From Pontibacillus salicampi (GTDB lineage Bacteria; Bacillota; Bacilli; Bacillales; BH030062): a DNA stretch of 64,000 bases. The stretch spans positions 310,001 to 374,000 of the forward strand of contig NZ_JBHLTP010000013.1 in NCBI RefSeq assembly GCF_042434395.1, read 5' to 3'. The position numbers and the translations under genes were made by a program. The first letter of the stretch is position 1, and the number at the start of each line of letters is the position of its first letter. The notes beneath the pieces are model-generated. The model worked only from the letters and a program-made list of their open reading frames with translations, did not search any database and had not been told where the DNA came from. Positions 16,425-23,954 of the stretch are shown piece after piece.

Positions 16425-16541
16425 ATGGGGAGAAACCAGAAACGAAGCATAAACGACTACATCATTCTCGGCGGTGAAAACCACGCGGTAGGCACAAAGG
16501 CAGAACAGCAATTGATCGAACTTGCTGAAAAGCAAAAATAA
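16425..16541 (+). CDS. Possible 38-residue protein
   Basis: A short frame starting six bases after the zinc-finger gene and ending just before a strong terminator. The translation begins MGRNQKRSINDYIILGG and ends IELAEKQK: a basic start, a short hydrophobic patch and an amphipathic helix. The ribosome site is poor (GAGTGTGAAG). Its position between a good gene and a terminator, filling the space exactly, is the main support. Function unknown. Confidence 0.45.
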   Translation: MGRNQKRSINDYIILGGENHAVGTKAEQQLIELAEKQK

Positions 16542-16551
16542 GAAAGAACGT

Positions 16552-16597
16552 CAGCATGCAGGAAAACCTCCATTTTTCCGCATGCTGTATTTTTTTG
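16552..16597 (+). terminator. Rho-independent terminator of the sigma-factor operon
   Basis: CAGCATGC and GGAAAA pair with TTTTCC and GCATGCTG (one bulged A), with a short CCTCCA loop, and are followed by an eight-base T-rich run. It ends the rightward operon of sigma factor and small genes. Confidence 0.88.
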
Positions 16598-16647
16598 GAC
16601 AGCATAGCCGTGCTCTACTGGTACTTAGCTGGCTGGCAGCAGCATGT

Positions 16648-16779
16648 ATGAGCGGTTTTTTTCATTTTATGAGCGGATTTTCAAAAATATGGGCGAATTT
16701 TGAGATTTATGGGCGAATATCGAAAAATACGGGCGAATTTTACATTTTATGAGCGAATTTCAATATTTATGAGCGCGCC
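16648..16779 (+). repeat. Tandem array of 20-bp ATGRGCGAATTT units, copy 1
   Basis: Units begin at 16648, 16669, 16689, 16709, 16729, 16749 and 16769 (the last partial). The period is 20 bases (21 for the first). The consensus is roughly ATGRGCGAATTTNNANNTTT, with the RGCG core and the ATG before it invariant in nearly all units (one ACG) and the last eight bases free to vary within A/T. The array lies between the terminator of the sigma-factor operon and the 3' end of the convergent ABC operon. A sister array is at 32026-32140. Because 60 bases is a multiple of three, the array stays open in several frames and yields false predicted peptides; no ribosome site or gene signal supports coding. 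Confidence 0.9.
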
Positions 16780-16901
16780 ATCCAAAATGCACCTAATCCT
16801 GTTAGTAGGAAGGGAGCCGTTTTCTCTTTATAGGCTCCATGTCCCTCTTCAGGAGGAGTGCTTCCTCATGTTACCGTATGGAGCGGTCATTTCCAGTAGG
16901 A

Positions 16902-17510
16902 TTACAATACCTTGTTTCTATATATTCGAATGGATAGCAGGCCAGAGAAAATGTATAATACCATAACGAGCGCTGCCATGATTAAATATAACTGAGTACT
17001 TTCTGAGCTTAACACCACTAGTGTCCATTCCCCAATCCTATCGTTCAAGTTTGGAACGACAAAGGTAACAATCAGAAGGTATAAGCCAAAGGCCACAATC
17101 GAGCCGATGGATAAGTAGCTGCTTTTAAACTTGTAACAAAACGGAAGAATTATCGAGGCAGCGGTTAGGGCGATAGCAATAATCAGGAATATATTTTTCC
17201 AAGGGATTATTTCTCCATGAAAGGCTAAGTTCCCGATGAAAATTGCTCCAGCAACTAACAATGTAAAGAGCATGGCAACGATGTATTTAGAACTGACTAC
17301 CTCCTTCCTAGTATAGGGCAGCGCATTTAATAATGTATGGGTGGAAGATTTCTCATCCAAAGCGAAGGTGTTCGTATATAATACAATACTAAAGACGATT
17401 CCGACCCATATAGATGAAACATCTAGTGCGAGATATACACACAGTCCGGCCAACAGAATGAGGAGCGTTTTTTTCTGCAGAACAATATCTTTACCTATTA
17501 AGTTCAGCAT
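16902..17510 (-). CDS. ABC-2 type transporter permease
   Basis: 202 residues with six hydrophobic segments (about 14-30, 35-47, 74-90, 100-122, 131-152 and 170-193). The N-terminus MLNLIGKDIVLQKKTLLIL and the short coupling region FALDEKSSTHTLLNALPYTR are typical of the ABC2_membrane_5 / BcrB-like permeases. Its first 20 bases overlap the end of the ATPase gene, a sign of translational coupling. With that ATPase it should form an exporter, commonly for antimicrobial peptides or envelope-acting compounds in YtrA-controlled operons. The substrate is unknown. No terminator is evident on its 3' side before the 20-bp repeat array. Confidence 0.85.
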   Translation of the reverse strand: MLNLIGKDIVLQKKTLLILLAGLCVYLALDVSSIWVGIVFSIVLYTNTFALDEKSSTHTLLNALPYTRKEVVSSKYIVAMLFTLLVAGAIFIGNLAFHGEIIPWKNIFLIIAIALTAASIILPFCYKFKSSYLSIGSIVAFGLYLLIVTFVVPNLNDRIGEWTLVVLSSESTQLYLIMAALVMVLYIFSGLLSIRIYRNKVL

Positions 17511-18381
17511 GTCTGATCAATCCTTTCTTAGTAAAATACATAATGTCCTCAAGAGTCGGCTTCTCTATTAGCACCATGTCTTCAAATATATCTTGTACTC
17601 GTTTCCTATTGCATGTTAACGCCTCAAATCCGAAAGGAGACTTCTGAATCGCTATAAATTCCTGCTCCGTATCTCTATCTAATAGCTCCAAGCCCCCTTT
17701 TACCACGGCATATTGTTCTTCAATTTCATAGAAATTCTTCGTGAATATATGCTCTCCATTATGGATGAAGGTAATATAGTCAGCGATATTCATTAAATCT
17801 GTCGTGTTATGAGTAGAGAAAAAGATTGTTTTATTCCCGTCCTGGATAAGGTTATGTAACATCTCCATCAGCTCCCTTCGAAATATGGGATCCAATCCTG
17901 AAGTAGGCTCATCCATAATAATTAATTCTGCATGGTGGGATAAAGCGATGGTTAAAGAAGCCTTCATCTTCATCCCCTTGGAGAACGTCTTAATCTTCTG
18001 CTTTAGTGGCAGGTTAAACTCCTGAACATACCCCTGGAATACATGCTCATCCCAATGGACATAGGCTTTTTTTACAAAGTTTTTCATTTCCGTTAACGTA
18101 AGCTCTTCATAGAAGATGTTGTCGTCCAACACAAAGCCAATTCGTTGTTTTATCTCTTTTTCATGCTCCTTGTACCCTAAACCGAATATGGAGATCTCTC
18201 CGCTGTCAGGCTGTAATAAATTCATCATTAGTTTAATAATCGTAGATTTCCCAACCCCATTGCCACCAATGAAACCGGTAACATACCCTTTTTTAATATT
18301 CATTGAGAAATTGGTTAAGCAGAAATTTTCAAATGCTTTATGCACATTTCGAAACTCAATGACATGCTCCTTCTCCATCAT
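17491..18381 (-). CDS. ABC transporter ATP-binding protein (BcrA/YtrB-type)
   Basis: 296 residues. Walker A GGNGVGKSTIIK is at about residues 38-49, the ABC signature is degenerate (TFSKGMKMKASL, around 138-149) as often in this exporter group, Walker B ELIIMDEPTSGLDP follows, and the switch His is in FFSTHNTTDL. The final 80 residues form the usual accessory domain of drug-resistance ATPases. The gene overlaps the GntR regulator by four bases and the permease by 20 bases, so all three are one operon. The role is to energise the adjacent membrane protein. Confidence 0.9.
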   Translation of the reverse strand: MMEKEHVIEFRNVHKAFENFCLTNFSMNIKKGYVTGFIGGNGVGKSTIIKLMMNLLQPDSGEISIFGLGYKEHEKEIKQRIGFVLDDNIFYEELTLTEMKNFVKKAYVHWDEHVFQGYVQEFNLPLKQKIKTFSKGMKMKASLTIALSHHAELIIMDEPTSGLDPIFRRELMEMLHNLIQDGNKTIFFSTHNTTDLMNIADYITFIHNGEHIFTKNFYEIEEQYAVVKGGLELLDRDTEQEFIAIQKSPFGFEALTCNRKRVQDIFEDMVLIEKPTLEDIMYFTKKGLIRHAELNR

Positions 18382-18755
18382 TCATCCTCCTTATAAAGAA
18401 TCGTTAGTAATTCCTTGAGCTCTGATAGACTTATCCCAATGTCTTTACTATTTTGAATGGCAGCTAATAACTGCTCTTCAATCCCCTTTAACTTTCCTTC
18501 TCTAATCATTTCGCTGTTCTGATCTGCTACAAAGGATCCCTTGCCAACAACCGAATAGATAAAGCCGTTTTTCTCTAGCTCCTCATAAGCCCGTTTAGAC
18601 GTAATTAAACTAACGTTCAGTTCCTTTGCTAATTGGCGCATGGAGGGGAGTGAGTACCCTGCATCCAATTCCCCGGAAAGAACCTGCTCTTTAATTTGGT
18701 TATATATCTGTTCATAAATCGGCTGCTTTGAATGATTAGAAATGATTATTTTCAT
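18378..18755 (-). CDS. GntR-family regulator, YtrA subfamily
   Basis: 125 residues. An N-terminal winged helix-turn-helix (QPIYEQIYNQIKEQVLSGEL, then SLPSMRQLAKELNVSLITS and RAYEELEKNGFIY) is followed by a short ~45-residue tail rather than a ligand-binding domain. That is the defining size of YtrA-type GntR repressors. These usually repress their own operon with the ABC exporter genes and respond to wall-active antibiotics. The minus-strand ribosome site GGAGAGG precedes the ATG. A 33-base dyad in the promoter region (18775-18807) is the likely operator. A second, independent module of the same kind starts at 46977. Confidence 0.9.
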   Translation of the reverse strand: MKIIISNHSKQPIYEQIYNQIKEQVLSGELDAGYSLPSMRQLAKELNVSLITSKRAYEELEKNGFIYSVVGKGSFVADQNSEMIREGKLKGIEEQLLAAIQNSKDIGISLSELKELLTILYKEDE

Positions 18756-18774
18756 AGTTGTAACCTCTCCATAA

Positions 18775-18807
18775 TTGTATATAAATGATTATATATAATA
18801 TACACAA
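18775..18807. promoter_or_regulatory. Dyad upstream of the YtrA-like operon, candidate operator
   Basis: TTGTATATA at 18775-18783 is mirrored by TATACACAA at 18799-18807 (one mismatch), enclosing the TATA-rich promoter core of the minus-strand operon 20-50 bases before the repressor start. Such symmetry is expected for a dimeric GntR repressor that controls itself. Confidence 0.45.
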
Positions 18808-19207
18808 TATACACACTTCTGTCTAGAAGAAATTAACATCTTTTCCTCGCCCTCTAAAAAAGTCCTATCATAGAGGTCTTTCCCAAAAAATTGGTTCTGC
18901 TGATGCTGTTGTAGATTTTTCTGAATAGAAACACTGTATAACGTTACGTCAGAAGCCTGCTCAGACAGAAAGCGCAGAGGAATGATTCCCATTTACTGAA
19001 ACAAAAGATAGGTGGCAAACGTCTAATAGATATAGCATCTCTCATGGTGCGGTCAGCTTCTGTTTTAACCAGATTGTAACTATACAAAATAAGGAAGGAT
19101 GCTGTACACTATACGGAGTGATGTGAATTTTTGTTAAAATTGGTCCTTACTGCTTAGAAAATATGAGATAATTGATGATAGGGAAATTAATTAAATGAGG
19201 TGTAACA

Positions 19208-20167
19208 ATGGTCAGCAGACAAGATAAAAAGAAGCAAAAGAGGAAAAAGGGGAAATGGTGGAAAATAACGCTGCTTACTGTAGCATTTTTCCTGCTAGCA
19301 GGGGGAGGCTATTTATACTCCGTCTATAATGATGCAAAGCAAACAGTGGATAAGAAGATTCATGAGAATGTTTCTTCTATTGATACAAGTGTCGGGGACA
19401 AGAAGATGAAGGAACAGAAGCCGTTGAACGTTCTATTAATGGGAGTCGATGAGCGTTCTGGCGACGTAGGGCGATCCGATGCCTTAATGGTTCTATCCAT
19501 GAAGCCTTCGGAGGATAAAATAAATATTGTTAGTATTCCCAGGGATACACGGACGACCATCGCGGGTAGAGGAACGGTGGACAAGATTAATCATGCTTAC
19601 GCTTTCGGTGGAACCGATATGTCCATTAATACCGTGGAGAACTTTCTCGATATAGAGCTGGATTATTACGTAAAGATGAATATGGAAGGATTATCTGGAC
19701 TGGTTGATGCAGTTGGAGGAGTGACGGTAAATAACTCTCTTCAATGGACAGATAAAGGCTATTATCAAAAAGGGTACGTGTACGACAAAGGAACGATTCA
19801 ACTAAATGGTCCTCAGGCGATGGGCTATGTCCGAATGAGAAAGCAAGACCCACGAGGCGATGTGGGCCGAAACGAACGACAGCGTCAGGTCATTCAAGCG
19901 ATTATCGACAAAGGAGCAAGCTTCTCCTCTGTGAACAAAATCGGCAGCATTCTCGATGTGCTTGGGGATAATATGAATACAAATCTAGAATTTGCAGATA
20001 TGCGCAAGCTGTTCACGAGCTATCGGAACGTAGCGAAAAACGTGGAGACGTATCAAATGACCGGAACCGGAACAACGATTGGCGGTATTTGGTATTTGCA
20101 GGTGCCGGATGCAGAGGTGCAGAAGGTGCATAATATGCTGCAAAATAGCAAAGAGGGTCAATTATAG
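19208..20167 (+). CDS. LytR-CpsA-Psr (LCP) family wall-polymer transferase
   Basis: 319 residues. A very basic N-terminus (KKKQKRKKGKWWK) precedes a single membrane helix at about residues 21-39, giving an outside-facing catalytic domain. LCP motifs are clear: VLLMGVDERSGDVGRSDALM near 73-92, VSIPRDTRT near 104-112, and DKINHAYAFGG near 118-128, with the invariant Asp and Arg residues that bind pyrophosphate lipids. LCP enzymes move teichoic acid or capsular glycans from undecaprenyl carriers to peptidoglycan. Neighbouring cell-envelope genes and the two glycan loci in the window give it plausible substrates. It is monocistronic, ended by the terminator at 20176. Confidence 0.92.
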   Translation: MVSRQDKKKQKRKKGKWWKITLLTVAFFLLAGGGYLYSVYNDAKQTVDKKIHENVSSIDTSVGDKKMKEQKPLNVLLMGVDERSGDVGRSDALMVLSMKPSEDKINIVSIPRDTRTTIAGRGTVDKINHAYAFGGTDMSINTVENFLDIELDYYVKMNMEGLSGLVDAVGGVTVNNSLQWTDKGYYQKGYVYDKGTIQLNGPQAMGYVRMRKQDPRGDVGRNERQRQVIQAIIDKGASFSSVNKIGSILDVLGDNMNTNLEFADMRKLFTSYRNVAKNVETYQMTGTGTTIGGIWYLQVPDAEVQKVHNMLQNSKEGQL

Positions 20168-20175
20168 AGGAATAG

Positions 20176-20210
20176 AAAAGCCAGCTCCTATGGAGAGCTG
20201 GCTTTTCGTG
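20176..20210. terminator. Bidirectional terminator between the LCP gene and the zinc-ribbon remnant
   Basis: AAAAGCCAGCTC (20176-20187) and GAGCTGGCTTTT (20195-20206) form a perfect 12-bp stem with a seven-base loop, flanked by A-rich and T-rich runs. It can serve the LCP gene rightward and the minus-strand gene ending at 20215. Confidence 0.9.
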
Positions 20211-20214
20211 TGTC

Positions 20215-20491
20215 CTACCAAAAAGAAAGTAAGCTTTCTACCTCATCTAGCATATTAAATACACCAGTACGAAGGATGATAAAGGTGATAAACATGGAGA
20301 GCAGCGTAGCGCCGCTGGCCCAATAGATGCTGTTGGTCGTTTGAGTGTGCGAAGCCTTTTCATAAATGAATAGGGCTGGGAACATGTATAGGATAAAGAA
20401 GAGAGATAATCCGCCAAGTGCTGGCTCCACACTCTGTACAAAACTCTGATTGCTCGTTGACTTCATGTCCGCATGCTGGACAGTAATTCAA
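20215..20491 (-). pseudogene. Zinc-ribbon membrane protein gene with an internal frameshift
   Basis: Two adjacent minus-strand frames read as one protein. From a TTG at 20491, with GAAGGGGGAA nine bases upstream, the frame gives MNYCPACGHEVNEQ and SEFCTECGAS, a classic two-knuckle zinc ribbon, then goes out of register after about codon 23. One base over, the frame continues LGGLSLFFILYMFPALF and a second hydrophobic segment TLLSMFITFIILRTGVF, ending at 20215. Removing one base near 20430 joins them as ...CTECGASLGGLSLFF.... The 83-codon frame from ATG 20466 alone has no ribosome site, which supports the longer reading. This may be a real inactivating mutation, a sequencing error or a frameshifting site. 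Intact, it would be a cytoplasmic zinc ribbon on a two-helix anchor. Confidence 0.7.
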
Positions 20492-20671
20492 TGGAAAGTT
20501 CCCCCTTCACACATTTTAAGAATCTTTAGACTCATAACTTATGGACTATTATTCCGTTTTTGTATCGACATAAATTAACAATAATGAAGTAATTTAGATA
20601 ATAAAAATGAAAAAGAAAAGGCACACAAGCTTTCCTGATTTGGAATACAGTAAAGTGGAGGTGTCTGTAGT

Positions 20672-22468
20672 ATGAAGAAAAGCATTGTGCATATTTTACA
20701 GAAAATAAAGCAGCTTTTGTCTGGAAATAAACCTATGGAAGCCAAGCTTACAAAAGCAGGAATTACCTATCATGATGTAAACCAGCTGCTATCAGAGGCG
20801 GCGATTCGACATAATATTCCCCCGGAAATAATAAAAGCGATTGCTTACAAAGAGAGTAATTGGAATCAATGGGTGGATGACGAGCAAACGATTCCAACTC
20901 GAAGCTCGGCTGGAGCTATTGGAATTATGCAGGTATATAGCAATATTTGTAAGGAGGGGGAAACAGAGGGGTGCTATAACAAGCAACGTCTAGAGCGGGA
21001 TATCGCTTATAATATTGATGCTGGATGTGAAATTCTTAATCAAAAATGGAACCAGGCGAAGTGGAATCAGATTCCGATGGTCAATGATGGAAACCGAAAT
21101 CGTTTAGAGAGCTGGTACTTCGCATTACTAGCTTATAATGGTCAGAGACCACGCAATAATCCGTTTGAACGGGATGGCAATCGCAAGGAAGACACCTATC
21201 AGGATGGGATATTCTCCATTATGGAACAGTATTCGCTAGCCACCAGCCTGGCAGCACTACCTCTTCAGGAAGAGGATTTTTATGAGGAAAACAATCTCCT
21301 GCGCTACAGAAAGCTGCAATATGAGGTAGATACCTTGTTAACGAAATCGAGACAAATGTATCAGCCTGGCGATATAGCATACGTGTCGTATAGTGACGAT
21401 TTTAAGGTCTCCCCTTCAGCTGCAGATGGAGCGGAGGTTACGCAACAAATGGTAAGGGTGCTGAGTAGTCATCATTATATAGATAAGAGTACACGTAACA
21501 ATCGTATCCATTTTGTCCGATATAATGTAGAGCTGGAGAATGGACAAATAGGCTACATGAGCTCAGAAGTCATGGAGCCTGTAGTAACAAGAATCAGCGG
21601 CAAGGATAGATATGAAACCTCTGCAGCCCTTTCTCGGGAAGGGTTTTGGGAGGGTGCCTCTACCGTCGTCCTAGTGAGAGGAGATGAGTTCACAGACGCA
21701 CTTGCTGGGACGCCGTTAGCCTATAAGCTGGATGCTCCAATCCTGTTGACGAGGACAAGTAGGCTTCCGTCTGACGTGAAGGAAGAGATAGACAGACTAC
21801 GTGCCAGAAAGGTCATTCTGCTCGGTGGCGAAAATGCAATAGGACTGGAAGTGGAGATGGAGCTTCGAGGTAGGGGCTTGGATGTACAGCGAATTGCCGG
21901 CTCCAATCGTTATGAAACCGCAGCCCGTATTGCCGAGATGCTAGGATATAGCCACGGAAAGGCAATACTCGCCTATGGAGATAATTTTCCTGATGCTTTG
22001 ACGATTGCACCATATGCCGCGCAAAAAGGAATTCCCATTTTGTTAACGAAAACGGACGTACTCCCAGATGAAACACGAATAGCTTTAGAGCGTGCGCAAC
22101 AGACCATCGTAATTGGCGGTACCGGGATTATATCAGAATCCGTAATGGATCAAGTACCTGGCGAAGCCATTCGTCTAGCAGGCAGAGATCGCTATGAGAC
22201 AGCTCAAATGATTAATGAAGTCCTCCAGGTGGGTAATAGGATGGCAATGGTCACTACTGGAGAAGCATTTCCAGATTCCTTAGCCGTGTCCGTTTTAGCC
22301 GCAAGAAGGAGAGCTTCTGTTCTTATTGTGAAAAAGACCAAAGTACCTGATGCTATAGAAAAGCTAATATTAGAAAATTTAATAGAGGAATTTTCCATTA
22401 TTGGTGGAACTAATGTAATAGATATAGCAGAGGACTTAAAGAGGATGGGGAGGAAAATCAGACGTTAA
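20672..22468 (+). CDS. SLT-like protein with three cell wall binding type 2 repeats, without signal peptide
   Basis: 598 residues, a paralog of the protein at 10872 over nearly the full length. It shares the SLT-like domain (AYKESNW with Glu61, AIGIMQVYSNIC, NIDAGCEIL, LAYNGQ), the beta-rich middle (YEVDTLLTKSRQMYQPGDIAYV) and three C-terminal wall-binding repeats from about residue 306 (ISGKDRYETSAAL, IAGSNRYETAARI, LAGRDRYETAQMI). Unlike the paralog, the N-terminus MKKSIVHILQKIKQLLSGN is amphipathic rather than hydrophobic and no signal peptide or membrane segment can be seen. The start ATG has GTGGAGGTG ten bases upstream and the frame is not extendable to a leader. It may be spore- or cytoplasm-located, or released by lysis. 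Confidence 0.85.
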   Translation: MKKSIVHILQKIKQLLSGNKPMEAKLTKAGITYHDVNQLLSEAAIRHNIPPEIIKAIAYKESNWNQWVDDEQTIPTRSSAGAIGIMQVYSNICKEGETEGCYNKQRLERDIAYNIDAGCEILNQKWNQAKWNQIPMVNDGNRNRLESWYFALLAYNGQRPRNNPFERDGNRKEDTYQDGIFSIMEQYSLATSLAALPLQEEDFYEENNLLRYRKLQYEVDTLLTKSRQMYQPGDIAYVSYSDDFKVSPSAADGAEVTQQMVRVLSSHHYIDKSTRNNRIHFVRYNVELENGQIGYMSSEVMEPVVTRISGKDRYETSAALSREGFWEGASTVVLVRGDEFTDALAGTPLAYKLDAPILLTRTSRLPSDVKEEIDRLRARKVILLGGENAIGLEVEMELRGRGLDVQRIAGSNRYETAARIAEMLGYSHGKAILAYGDNFPDALTIAPYAAQKGIPILLTKTDVLPDETRIALERAQQTIVIGGTGIISESVMDQVPGEAIRLAGRDRYETAQMINEVLQVGNRMAMVTTGEAFPDSLAVSVLAARRRASVLIVKKTKVPDAIEKLILENLIEEFSIIGGTNVIDIAEDLKRMGRKIRR

Positions 22469-22542
22469 TTTTCTTCCTTATGTATAACCTCTCATCAGCT
22501 GGAGTACGATGTTACTATTAAACTGTATCGGAGGGAGTTACA

Positions 22543-22662
22543 ATGAGAGATGAGGGTAACTTTTTTAAAGGTCTCCTGTGGGGTGTCACCTTAAGTGTGC
22601 CATTATGGCTCTCCTTGTTTGGCTGGGTAAAAATTATTCACGATGGTTTCTTCCCTTCTTAA
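22543..22662 (+). CDS. Tiny single-helix membrane protein, first of a twin pair
   Basis: 39 codons, with GGAGGGA seven bases before the ATG. The translation starts MRDEGNFFKGLLWGVTLS, continues VPLWLSLFGWVKII and ends DGFFPS. One hydrophobic helix (residues 10-32) follows a short charged start. The gene 136 bases downstream encodes a clear paralog: both share E-G-N-F-F-K-G-L-L-W-G, then L-S-x-P-L-W. Conservation at protein level between two adjacent copies, each with its own ribosome site, supports real genes. Function unknown; bitopic peptides of this size often modulate membrane complexes. Confidence 0.75.
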   Translation: MRDEGNFFKGLLWGVTLSVPLWLSLFGWVKIIHDGFFPS

Positions 22663-22798
22663 GAAAGGGAAAACGCCTTTACATTTATTTGAACACCACG
22701 TGGAGCGTAGCCTACGCTAAAAGAGATTCCATCTTTCTTCTCCGAGGAACACAATAGATAGAAAAAAATGGAGCAGAGAGACGATAGGAAGGGTTAAC

Positions 22799-22900
22799 AT
22801 GAATAAGGAAGGGAATTTTTTTAAAGGTCTCTTATGGGGGATTCTGCTAAGTATTCCTCTTTGGATTTTAGTTATTTCCTTAATTGTTTGGTTATTGTGA
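22799..22900 (+). CDS. Tiny single-helix membrane protein, second of a twin pair
   Basis: 33 codons, with TAGGAAGGG six bases before the ATG. It reads MNKEGNFFKGLLWGILLS, then IPLWILVISLIVWLL, so the whole C-terminal two thirds is one membrane helix. It is a paralog of the 39-residue protein at 22543, lacking that protein's KIIHDGFFPS tail. A terminator follows 18 bases after the stop. No family was recognised. Confidence 0.75.
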   Translation: MNKEGNFFKGLLWGILLSIPLWILVISLIVWLL

Positions 22901-22917
22901 TATAGATGAAGAAGAAG

Positions 22918-22951
22918 CATCTTTGTGCAGGAGCGCAAAGGTGTTTTTTTT
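22918..22951 (+). terminator. Rho-independent terminator after the twin membrane peptides
   Basis: CATCTTTGTGC pairs with GCGCAAAGGTG (11 bp including two G-T pairs) around an AGGA tetraloop, followed by eight T. It ends the transcript of the tiny gene pair. Confidence 0.85.
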
Positions 22952-23060
22952 GTAAAAAATATTAATATTCAGTATTCGACAGATATCGTCGTTTACAGGT
23001 ATCTATAATTAGGGTAAAGGATGGTACTGCACAAGCAATAGATAGAAGGAGGAGAGTTTT

Positions 23061-23831
23061 TTGATAGATATTCATTGTCACATTCTCCCTGGGCTGGATG
23101 ATGGCCCGGAAACAACGGAAGCAAGTGTGAATTTGGCAAGAACGGCGTATGAAGAAGGCATACATACCATAGTAGCTACCCCACATCACAATATGCAGCT
23201 AACAGAAAACGAACCTCATACGATAGTAGAGGCGCTGAGTGCGTTACGCGTAGAATTAGAGAAGCATCACATTCCTCTCGAATTAATTGCAGGGCAGGAG
23301 GTGCGTATCCACGATCGTTTCATGGAGGACCTGGAGGAAAAGCGTATTTTACCAATCCATGAGGAGAGCAATTATATTTATGTAGAATTACCGAAGGACC
23401 ATGTGCCAAGCTTTACGAGTAAGCTGCTGTATGATGTGCAAATTGCAGGGTATAAGCCTGTACTGGTTCATCCTGAACGGAACAAAGAGCTCCTGGAGAG
23501 TCCAGATGAACTGTACAAGTTAGTGAAATATGGCGTGTACACCCAGCTTACCGCAGCCAGCCTATGCGGCGAAAATGGGAAGAGGATTGAGAAGTTTTCG
23601 AAGCAAATGGTTGAAGCAAACTTAGCTCATTTTATTGCTAGTGGAGCTAATAAGCATAGTACGACCTTCTTTTTATCGGAGGCTTATAAAGTGGTAGCGC
23701 AAGCATTTGGAGAAGATATGCGCCGGCAATTCATGGTCAATGCCGAAAAGATTGTGGCAGGGGAGGAAGTTTCCAAGGACATGCCGGAACGGATAAAACA
23801 GAAAAAATTACTTGGGATTTTTCCTAGATAA
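23061..23831 (+). CDS. PHP-type tyrosine-protein phosphatase (CpsB/CapC/YwqE family)
   Basis: 256 residues with a TTG start behind AAGGAGGA. The PHP metal-binding motifs are present: MIDIHCHILPGLDDGP at residues 1-16, ATPHHN near 40-45, a GQEVRIHD strand near 83, and VLVHPERN near 135-142. These enzymes use Mn/Fe ions to dephosphorylate the tyrosine autokinases (CpsD/YwqD) that govern capsule export. The cognate kinase is not next door, so the partner presumably lies in the left-hand polysaccharide locus or elsewhere. The gene is monocistronic, in a stretch of cell-envelope genes. Confidence 0.92.
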   Translation: MIDIHCHILPGLDDGPETTEASVNLARTAYEEGIHTIVATPHHNMQLTENEPHTIVEALSALRVELEKHHIPLELIAGQEVRIHDRFMEDLEEKRILPIHEESNYIYVELPKDHVPSFTSKLLYDVQIAGYKPVLVHPERNKELLESPDELYKLVKYGVYTQLTAASLCGENGKRIEKFSKQMVEANLAHFIASGANKHSTTFFLSEAYKVVAQAFGEDMRRQFMVNAEKIVAGEEVSKDMPERIKQKKLLGIFPR

Positions 23832-23954
23832 ATAGGTATAAGGGCTGCAGACATAGAGCTGTAGCTTTTATTATGCGATTTTTTCTATGGGAAGGGAATT
23901 GGGGACTGTGTCACGAAACGGTTGTAGAATACTCTCGTAAGTAGGAGGCTAACG

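Noticed and set aside
16648..16779. CRISPR array
   Set aside because: Units abut with no unique spacers, the period is 20 bases, and no cas gene is in the window.
16522..16966. Two open frames (76 and 88 codons) across the terminator and the 20-bp array
   Set aside because: They exist only because the repeat has no stops in several frames. No ribosome site, and the first runs through a strong terminator.
18789..18992. 67-codon minus-strand frame upstream of the GntR gene
   Set aside because: No ribosome site and it overlaps the promoter dyad of the GntR operon.
20247..20441. 64-codon minus-strand frame within the zinc-ribbon gene region
   Set aside because: A third frame antisense-free but unrelated to either half of the frameshifted gene; no ribosome site.
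22704..22716. GCGTAGCCTACGC palindrome as a terminator
   Set aside because: A one-base loop cannot form a hairpin and there is no T-run. At most a protein-binding site.
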